Assembly: GCA_021162325.1 (NCBI GenBank)
Contig: JAGGYV010000224.1
Coordinates: 1 to 13,305 of the forward strand
DNA length: 13,305 nucleotides
Direction: 5' to 3'
Source of the DNA: Desulfobacteraceae bacterium
Lineage (GTDB): Bacteria; Desulfobacterota; Desulfobacteria; Desulfobacterales; Desulfosalsimonadaceae
The translations under genes and the position numbers were made by a program. The stretch's first letter is position 1, and each line of letters begins with the position of its first letter. The notes under the pieces were generated by a model that worked only from the letters and a program-made list of their open reading frames with translations, searched no databases and was not told where the DNA came from. Positions 8,842 to 13,305 of the stretch are shown here, piece by piece.

Positions 8842-9510
8842 ATGATTGTTGCTGAAAAAAAACCGGTTGAGGAAATCATTGAGTTTATCAAAGAAGATAA
8901 AAAAATTCTCATTCTGGGCTGCAATGAATGTGTCACCGTATGTGAAGCCGGCGGGAAAAAAGAAGTCGGCATCCTGGCATCAACCCTTCGGATGTATTTT
9001 TTGAATCAGGGCAAAGAAGTCAAAATTGATGAAATCACGTTGGAAAGACAATGTGACCATGAATACCTGGAAGAGATTCGTGATGTGGCGGACACGTATG
9101 ACGCTATTGTTTCCCTGGCGTGCGGCGTGGGCGTCCAGTTCATGGCGGAAAAATACCATTCTGTTCCCATCTACCCCGGCGTCAACACCTGTTTTCTGGG
9201 CGCAACGGAAGAACGTGGGTTGTGGACAGAGCGGTGCCAGGCATGCGGGAACTGTATGCTGGGCATTACCGGTGGCATCTGCCCGGTATCCCGATGCGCC
9301 AAACGACTATTAAACGGCCCATGCGGCGGATCATCCAAAGGGAAATGTGAAATCAGCAAAGATATTGACTGTGCATGGCAGTTAATTATCGACCGGCTTA
9401 AAGCATTGGGCCGGCTCGAAGACTATGAAAAGGTATGCTCAATTAAGGATTGGTCCACGGACAGGGCCGGCGGACCTCGAAAAGTGGTCAGGGAGGATGT
9501 TCAGATATGA
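8842..9510 (+). CDS. metV: MetV, iron-sulfur/zinc partner of methylenetetrahydrofolate reductase
   Basis: The 222-residue protein is the MetV partner of MetF. In acetogens MetV is required for MetF activity and relays electrons between MetF flavin and the rest of the complex. The N-terminal half has GCNECVTVCEAGGKKEVG with Cys27, Cys30 and Cys34. The C-terminal half carries the cysteine-rich MetV signature: Cys132-x2-Cys135-x2-Cys138, then Cys147, Cys152, Cys161 (NGPCGG) and Cys169. The start at ATG 8842 is fixed by an in-frame TGA at 8827-8829; GAAAGG at 8828-8833 is a modest ribosome site. The 59-nt gap after mvhD is the largest within the cluster. The stop overlaps the next start as ATGA, implying translational coupling with metF, as expected for subunits of one heterodimer. 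Confidence 0.9.
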   Translation: MIVAEKKPVEEIIEFIKEDKKILILGCNECVTVCEAGGKKEVGILASTLRMYFLNQGKEVKIDEITLERQCDHEYLEEIRDVADTYDAIVSLACGVGVQFMAEKYHSVPIYPGVNTCFLGATEERGLWTERCQACGNCMLGITGGICPVSRCAKRLLNGPCGGSSKGKCEISKDIDCAWQLIIDRLKALGRLEDYEKVCSIKDWSTDRAGGPRKVVREDVQI

Positions 9511-10448
9511 GCGTGAAAACACCCAGCAAACTGGAAAAAATTCTTACAGAAGGTCATCTGGCAGTCACATCCGAATGCGGCCCTCCCCGGGGCAGCGATC
9601 CAAATGCGGTTATTGAAAAAGCGAATCTTATTAAAAACCATGTGGATGCGATTAATGTAACGGACAACCAGACATCCGTTACCCGCATGTCCAGCCTGGC
9701 GGCTTGTATTCACCTCAAGCAAATGGGGGTTGAACCGATCCTTCAGATGGTGACCCGGGATAAAAATCGCATTGCCATACAAAGCGATATTCTTGGGGCG
9801 GCTTCGTTCGACATATTTAATATGCTCTGTTTGTCCGGCGACCATCAAAGTTTCGGGGACTGTCCCCAGGGTCAGAATGTCCATGACCTGGACTCCATGC
9901 AATTACTCCAGACCGTCCATTTAATGCGGGATGAAGGAAAATTCTTAGGCGGCGCGGATATTAAGCGGCCGCCGAAACTGTTTGTGGGGGCCGCCGCCAA
10001 CCCGTTTGCCGATCCGTTTGAAATCAGGGTTCCCCGACTGGCAAAAAAAATAGCCTGCGGTGCGGAATTCATTCAAACCCAGTGCATTTACAATGTGGAC
10101 AAATTTGAAGAATGGATGAAACAGGTCTGTGATCGGGGCCTTCATGAACAAACATACATCCTTGCCGGCGTCACGCCCCTGAAATCCGCCGGCATGGCAA
10201 AATTTATGAAAAACAGAGTCCCCGGAATGGATGTGCCGGATGATGTCATCAAAAGAATGGTAGACACGCCCAAGGAAAAACAGCCGGAAGAAGGCATTAA
10301 TATTTGCATTGAAACCATCGAACGGTTAAAATCCGTTGAAGGTGTCAAAGGCTTTCATATCATGGCCATTGAATGGGAAGAAAAAGTTCCGGGGATTGTT
10401 GAAAGAGCCGGATTATATCCAAGGCCGAAAATTGAGGCCGAAAATTGA
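9507..10448 (+). CDS. metF: MetF, methylenetetrahydrofolate reductase (second copy, MetV-linked)
   Basis: The 313-residue flavoprotein should interconvert 5,10-methylene- and 5-methyl-tetrahydrofolate in the methyl branch of the Wood-Ljungdahl pathway. SECGPPRG near the N-terminus gives Glu23 at the catalytic Glu position, RDKNRIAIQSDILGA is a conserved barrel strand, and LSGDH with Asp112 is the flavin-contact motif. The start ATG 9507 overlaps the metV stop and is preceded by GGGAGGAT (9491-9498); a longer in-frame reading from 9450 would lie inside metV and encode non-homologous residues, so it was not used. MetF of this type lacks a direct NAD(P)H preference of its own in several acetogens and relies on MetV and further subunits, which fits the upstream mvhD and hdrA. 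The direction in vivo could be oxidative or reductive. Confidence 0.93.
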   Translation: MSVKTPSKLEKILTEGHLAVTSECGPPRGSDPNAVIEKANLIKNHVDAINVTDNQTSVTRMSSLAACIHLKQMGVEPILQMVTRDKNRIAIQSDILGAASFDIFNMLCLSGDHQSFGDCPQGQNVHDLDSMQLLQTVHLMRDEGKFLGGADIKRPPKLFVGAAANPFADPFEIRVPRLAKKIACGAEFIQTQCIYNVDKFEEWMKQVCDRGLHEQTYILAGVTPLKSAGMAKFMKNRVPGMDVPDDVIKRMVDTPKEKQPEEGINICIETIERLKSVEGVKGFHIMAIEWEEKVPGIVERAGLYPRPKIEAEN

Positions 10449-10477
10449 TTGATTTTACGGATTCGTTTAAATAAAAT
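10449..10477 (+). promoter_or_regulatory. candidate promoter for the response regulator
   Basis: TTGATT (10449-10454, 4 of 6) directly follows the metF stop, and TAAAAT (10472-10477, 5 of 6) lies 17 bp downstream. A transcript from here would carry the inverted-repeat element at 10493-10609 in a leader of about 220 nt. The AT-rich context makes chance matches likely. Confidence 0.28.
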
Positions 10478-10492
10478 AAAAATTATAACTGT

Positions 10493-10609
10493 TCAGGTCA
10501 ACAGGCTGTAGGCTGAAGGTAAATAGGACCGGCGGAATAAGCTATCTTTTTAAAAATAATTTATTCAGACAGTCCTTCAGCCTAAACCCCTTCAGTCTAA
10601 CTAACCTGA
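10493..10609. repeat. nested inverted-repeat element between metF and the response regulator
   Basis: A perfect 11-bp inverted repeat, TAGGCTGAAGG (10509-10519) with CCTTCAGCCTA (10574-10584), encloses 54 nt. Inside it are GAATAA (10535-10540) with TTATTC (10561-10566) and a T5A5 centre, and outside it TCAGGT (10493-10498) with ACCTGA (10604-10609). CCTTCAGTCTA at 10589-10599 is a near-copy of the right inner arm. There is no T-run after the stem, so it is not a typical intrinsic terminator. It could be a REP/MITE-like dispersed repeat or an RNA structure. A related string, AGGCTGAAG, recurs at about 12193-12201 after aroE. The remainder of 10449-10703 contains no gene that I can support. Confidence 0.55.
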
Positions 10610-10703
10610 GTAGTAACTAAAAATTAAAGGGTCAACGATTTTGATAACAGGCTGGATAAAAAATGCAGCCATTTGATCTTGGCGATGAAAAGGGAGGATA
10701 AAT

Positions 10704-11093
10704 ATGAACGAAAAAAAAAGAATTCTTATCGTTGATGATGAGCCGGATTTCGTCTCTATTGTAAAAAAAAATCTGGAAAAAGGCGGGTTTGATGTAGAAG
10801 TTGCCTATGATGGCGTGGAAGGGATTGAAAAAGTAAAAGCCAATCCGCCGGATGCAATTGTTTTAGACGTCATGATGCCCGAGAAAGACGGCTATAAAGT
10901 CTGTTCCGAACTTAAAGCTGATGAAAAATATAATGACATCCCCATCCTGCTTTTAACGGCAGTGGCCGACCATGTCAGCTCAACCCGATATTCCCATTAT
11001 GACGGCATGAGTACGGAAGCCGATGACTATCTGCCCAAGCCGGCATCAGCAGACGACATTCTTGATTCCGTAAAGAGCCTTCTCAATATGTAA
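10704..11093 (+). CDS. single-domain response regulator (CheY-like receiver)
   Basis: The 129-residue protein is a stand-alone phosphoreceiver with no output domain. Acidic pair Asp11-Asp12, phosphoacceptor Asp55 in VLDVMMP, Thr85 in LLLTA and Lys112 in YLPKP are all present, so it should be phosphorylatable. The Thr-to-Lys interval is 27 residues against 22 in E. coli CheY, because of a loop around SSTRYSHYDGMSTEADD; this may define a subfamily or a partner contact. ATG 10704 has a strong GGGAGG at 10692-10697. No histidine kinase gene is adjacent on the same strand; the receiver fragment at 13154-13305 on the other strand may belong to a hybrid kinase but is not clearly linked. Its location after the metVF cluster suggests, but does not show, a role in controlling it. 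Confidence 0.93.
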   Translation: MNEKKRILIVDDEPDFVSIVKKNLEKGGFDVEVAYDGVEGIEKVKANPPDAIVLDVMMPEKDGYKVCSELKADEKYNDIPILLLTAVADHVSSTRYSHYDGMSTEADDYLPKPASADDILDSVKSLLNM

Positions 11094-11095
11094 TT

Positions 11096-11263
11096 TTGAC
11101 GGCTTCGTAAAAAGTCCAAATTCTTTGTTGCGCTGCATCCTTCGTCTCTTCATGGTACGTTAAGTACGAATCATCACTCAGGATTTACGCGCCTCGCCAT
11201 TTTTAAGATTTGGTGAAACTTTTTTCTTTGCCATCGAAATTCGACTTTTTACGAGTTTATCAA
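11096..11263. repeat. 168-bp terminal-inverted-repeat element (MITE-like dispersed repeat)
   Basis: The ends begin TTGACGGC and finish TTTATCAA. The inner parts of the ends, TCGTAAAAAGTC (11105-11116) and GACTTTTTACGA (11243-11254), are perfect 12-bp inverted complements, and the outermost TTGA/TCAA also match. Together this gives imperfect terminal repeats of about 21 bp. A small internal dyad GTAC-x5-GTAC lies near 11156-11168. No open reading frame fills the element. It occupies most of the gap between the response regulator and aroE. From memory, sequences with this GTAAAAAGTC end recur between genes in Desulfobacteraceae genomes; copy number in this genome cannot be seen from one window. 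Confidence 0.6.
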
Positions 11264-11354
11264 TTTCATTTCTCCCAAAAAGGACTTCATTCTTTTGCCA
11301 GGAAAGAGCGATCAGTTCACTCTTCAACAGTCTTCATACGGCAAGGAGCATTTG

Positions 11355-12167
11355 GTGTTCTGCATCCTCAGCGATGAGCGGGTGTTTTCATCAAAATCAC
11401 CGGCTATTTTTAACCAGGTGATGAAACAGACCGGCATCAATGGCTCCTATGTCCCGTTTATGGTCCAACCGGATAAAATCGGGGAAGCCATGTCAAGCTT
11501 AAGAGCCCTGAACATTACCGGCGCCAACGTCGCCGTGCCGTATAAAGAGAGTGTCGCCCCCTTCATGGATTCAGTTTCTGAAAGCGCCGAGATTATCGGC
11601 GCCATCAACACCATTGCCAGGAATAAAGACAAACTCAAGGGCTACAACACCAATGCCATTGGTTTAATGGATGCGCTGGAAGAAATCCAGTTTGATCCGG
11701 CCGGAAAAACCGCCCTGATTCTGGGTGCCGGAGGGGCTGCAAAAGCTGCGGCGTTTGTGTTAAAATGGCTGAAAGCAGACAAAATATTTGTTGTCGGCCA
11801 CAGTGAAGCAAAGGCCCGCCAGGTTGCCGTGCGTGCCAGCGGCGAATTTCTTATCTTGGATGAATTATTGGAACATGATATTCCGGCCAATATTTTGATT
11901 AATGCTACCACCGCCTCAAGCCGCGATGAATCCGAAGAATTGGCGGACATCTCTGAAAAACTGCAACTGCCGCAATGCGAACTGATTTTTGACTTAAACT
12001 ATGGGCGGGCGAATAACTTCTGGCAGAAAAAAGCGGATAAAAACGGTATTAAATTCAGGGACGGACTTCTGACCTTGATCCACCAGGCAAAAAACAGCCT
12101 TTCCCTATGGACCGGACTCGAGATTGAGACCGATGCGTTTCGAAAAGCATTGGAAGATGCGGTTTAG
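11355..12167 (+). CDS. aroE: AroE-like shikimate dehydrogenase, divergent at the catalytic Asp
   Basis: The family reduces 3-dehydroshikimate to shikimate with NADPH. Seen here: SSKSP (12-16, substrate-binding Ser pair), VPYKE with catalytic Lys64, the nucleotide loop GAGGAA (124-129), INATT and HQAK with Gln244. The 270-residue length and the positions of Lys64 and Gln244 closely match E. coli AroE (272 residues, Lys65, Gln244). The NTD motif reads NTN, so Asn100 replaces the catalytic Asp (Asp102 in E. coli), and the usual Pro after D-x-x-Y is missing (DLNYGRANN). Start choice: GTG 11355 has AAGGAG six bases upstream (11343-11348) and puts SKSP at the usual distance; an in-frame TTG at 11295 would add 20 residues without family resemblance. 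It could be a functional variant, or a paralogue acting on another substrate. Confidence 0.82.
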   Translation: MFCILSDERVFSSKSPAIFNQVMKQTGINGSYVPFMVQPDKIGEAMSSLRALNITGANVAVPYKESVAPFMDSVSESAEIIGAINTIARNKDKLKGYNTNAIGLMDALEEIQFDPAGKTALILGAGGAAKAAAFVLKWLKADKIFVVGHSEAKARQVAVRASGEFLILDELLEHDIPANILINATTASSRDESEELADISEKLQLPQCELIFDLNYGRANNFWQKKADKNGIKFRDGLLTLIHQAKNSLSLWTGLEIETDAFRKALEDAV

Positions 12168-12203
12168 GGGAAGATTGAAGGTGTAAGATATAAGGCTGAA
12201 GAA

Positions 12204-12222
12204 TCATCCCTTTAAGGGATGA
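12204..12222. repeat. 19-bp palindrome between aroE and the diguanylate cyclase gene
   Basis: TCATCCCTT and AAGGGATGA are perfect complementary arms of nine bases around a single T. In RNA the loop would need to open to three or more bases, leaving a stem of about eight. The sequence after it is not T-rich, so an intrinsic terminator is not well supported; an operator or a terminator of another kind is possible. Confidence 0.35.
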
Positions 12223-12285
12223 CCACAATTGACAGACTTTAAAATCACAAAATGCCTGTCGGAAAAATAGGTATGGTTTCCCCCG

Positions 12286-13113
12286 ATGATGGAACAATTC
12301 ACAATTCAAGACCCGGGACCGTTTTTTTTGTCGAACTTTAAAAAATTCAGGTTGACCGATCACAAATCGGTGGTGAAAGCTACTGTATTGTTGGTGTTAT
12401 GTGTAATTGTTCTCACCAATCTTGGCGTGGAACTGATTTTTTGTCTCAATGGTTTTTCCAATGGCGAGGTGTACCGGATTGCGCATACGGCAGCCACTGT
12501 CATGCCCTTGTTGATCGCTTTTCCGACAATCTATTTTATTTTCAGGTTGCTATGGAAATTGAATGAGTCTCATCTCATTATAAAAGCGCTCAGTCGTACT
12601 GATGGTCTGACCAATGTATCCAATCGGAGATACTTCGAGGAGTTGGGGGCCAGAGGGATTTCCCTGGCGAAGCGAATCGGTAATCCTGTTTCTCTGCTCA
12701 TGCTGGATTTGGATCATTTTAAATCGATTAATGACAGGCATGGGCATACCGCTGGTGATGGCGTTCTGGTGGCGTTTGCGGAAAGACTCAGGCAGACCCT
12801 GCGGATTACTGATATTGTCGGGCGTTACGGCGGGGAAGAATTTGTAGTTTTACTGCCCGCTTCCGATTCCAGTCAGGCCTTCGAAGCGGCCCAGCGCATC
12901 CGTTTGGCGGCCTGTGAGACGCCGGTTTTGACTGAAGGACAGCGGATCCGTTTTACGGTCAGTATCGGTGTGATGACATCATTAAATGGGAGCTATGATT
13001 TACACAGTTTGATCAAATGCGCTGACAAGGCATTGTTTCAGGCCAAGGGAAAAGGCAGAAATCGTGTGGAAGTAAGTGAAGAGGGGGGAAGAGAGACGCC
13101 CCTAACTTATTAA
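12286..13113 (+). CDS. membrane-bound diguanylate cyclase (GGDEF domain)
   Basis: The 275-residue protein should make cyclic di-GMP from two GTP. Two hydrophobic segments at about residues 30-54 and 68-87 form a short membrane anchor with a small external loop, and a GGDEF domain follows from about 105 to 265. Metal-binding LDLDHFK (Asp141, Asp143), the active-site GGEEF (182-186) and the inhibitory-site RITD (173-176, five residues before GGEEF) are all intact, so it is probably active and product-inhibited. No recognisable sensor domain is present beyond the membrane segments. The start is ATG 12286, limited by an in-frame TAG at 12268-12270; ATG 12289 is an alternative, and neither has a clear ribosome site. 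The 118-bp gap from aroE and the palindrome suggest separate transcription. Confidence 0.93.
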   Translation: MMEQFTIQDPGPFFLSNFKKFRLTDHKSVVKATVLLVLCVIVLTNLGVELIFCLNGFSNGEVYRIAHTAATVMPLLIAFPTIYFIFRLLWKLNESHLIIKALSRTDGLTNVSNRRYFEELGARGISLAKRIGNPVSLLMLDLDHFKSINDRHGHTAGDGVLVAFAERLRQTLRITDIVGRYGGEEFVVLLPASDSSQAFEAAQRIRLAACETPVLTEGQRIRFTVSIGVMTSLNGSYDLHSLIKCADKALFQAKGKGRNRVEVSEEGGRETPLTY

Positions 13114-13153
13114 CTTGTCCGACAAATCAAACCACACAGAATATTCCCAATTC

Positions 13154-13305
13154 TTAATTCCCGTCCAGTACCTTCCGAATGGTCTGCGCAAGTCCCCTCA
13201 TATTGACAGGCTTCATGAGATAGGCCGCCAAACCCAGTTCTTTCGCATTTTTTTCATCAACCAGCGCGCTATGCCCGGTACAGATAATAATCGGAATGTC
13301 TTTCC
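13154..13305 (-). CDS. C-terminal end of a receiver-domain protein (partial, runs off window)
   Basis: The reverse complement reads 49 residues from the window edge to TAA (complement of 13154-13156). DIPIIICTGHS corresponds to the beta-4 region of a receiver domain, with Thr in the conserved position. KELGLAAYLMKPVN gives the conserved Lys-Pro of beta-5, and a terminal helix RGLAQTIRKVLDG follows. It ends right after the receiver fold, so the parent protein is either a single-domain regulator or a hybrid histidine kinase with a C-terminal receiver; the phosphoacceptor Asp lies outside the window. It converges on the diguanylate cyclase gene, with about 40 bp between the two stops and no obvious terminator hairpin. 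Confidence 0.82.
   Translation of the reverse strand, partial: KDIPIIICTGHSALVDEKNAKELGLAAYLMKPVNMRGLAQTIRKVLDGN

Noticed and set aside
8790..8855. Small GTG-started reading frame after AGGAG at 8781-8785, ending Cys-Cys-TGA
   Set aside because: It gives about 21 residues without any recognisable family and overlaps the metV start; the Cys-Cys before TGA looks like coincidence, as nothing conserved follows.
9450..9506. Upstream in-frame extension of the second MetF
   Set aside because: It lies inside the metV coding sequence, encodes residues without family resemblance, and the ATGA overlap at 9507-9510 with GGGAGGAT gives a better start.
11295..11354. TTG 11295 as the aroE start
   Set aside because: The 20 added residues do not resemble the AroE N-terminus; GTG 11355 has a better-spaced AAGGAG and yields a protein that aligns in length and key residue numbers with E. 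coli AroE.
12204..12222. Palindrome as an intrinsic terminator for aroE
   Set aside because: The arms are good, but no T-run follows, so I list it only as a repeat.

Overview
The window looks like a chromosomal segment of an anaerobic, moderate-GC sulfate-reducing Desulfobacterota, most likely a Desulfobacteraceae relative. The inference rests on an HdrA/MvhD/MetV/MetF cluster, two in-frame UGA codons at redox-active positions (selenocysteine use), and short dispersed inverted repeats of a kind I associate with that family. No rRNA, tRNA, CRISPR array or insertion sequence was seen.

Layout. 1-57 may hold the tail of an upstream gene. 190-2813 is a two-gene envelope unit: an MltF-like solute-binding/lytic transglycosylase protein and a membrane-anchored ApbE flavin transferase. 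After a 194-bp gap with a possible terminator comes the core of the window, 3008-10448, five tightly spaced genes on the + strand: a MetF-family protein, a very large HdrA-type flavoprotein, MvhD, MetV and a second MetF. HdrA and MvhD are each split by one TGA. In both cases the TGA falls where the family has a conserved Cys, and a short hairpin follows about 20 nt later, so both are read here as selenoproteins of 1485 and 143 residues rather than as broken genes.

How the core genes fit together. MetF/MetV interconvert methylene- and methyl-tetrahydrofolate in the methyl branch of the Wood-Ljungdahl pathway, which complete-oxidising sulfate reducers often run oxidatively. MvhD is an electron-transfer [2Fe-2S] subunit that docks on HdrA, the flavin-bifurcating subunit. 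HdrA here is a tandem duplication with a GltD-like NAD(P)H-binding flavoprotein nested inside the first copy. HdrB and HdrC are absent from the window. The inferred unit is a MetF-MetV-MvhD-HdrA complex that couples C1 oxidation or reduction to NAD(P) and ferredoxin pools. It resembles the MetVF-HdrABC-MvhD complex of Moorella but lacks the HdrBC part.

Downstream, 10449-13305 is more accessory: two inverted-repeat elements (10493-10609 and 11096-11263), a single-domain response regulator, a divergent AroE-like shikimate dehydrogenase with Asn at the catalytic Asp position, a membrane-bound diguanylate cyclase, and on the minus strand the C-terminal end of a receiver-domain protein that runs off the window.
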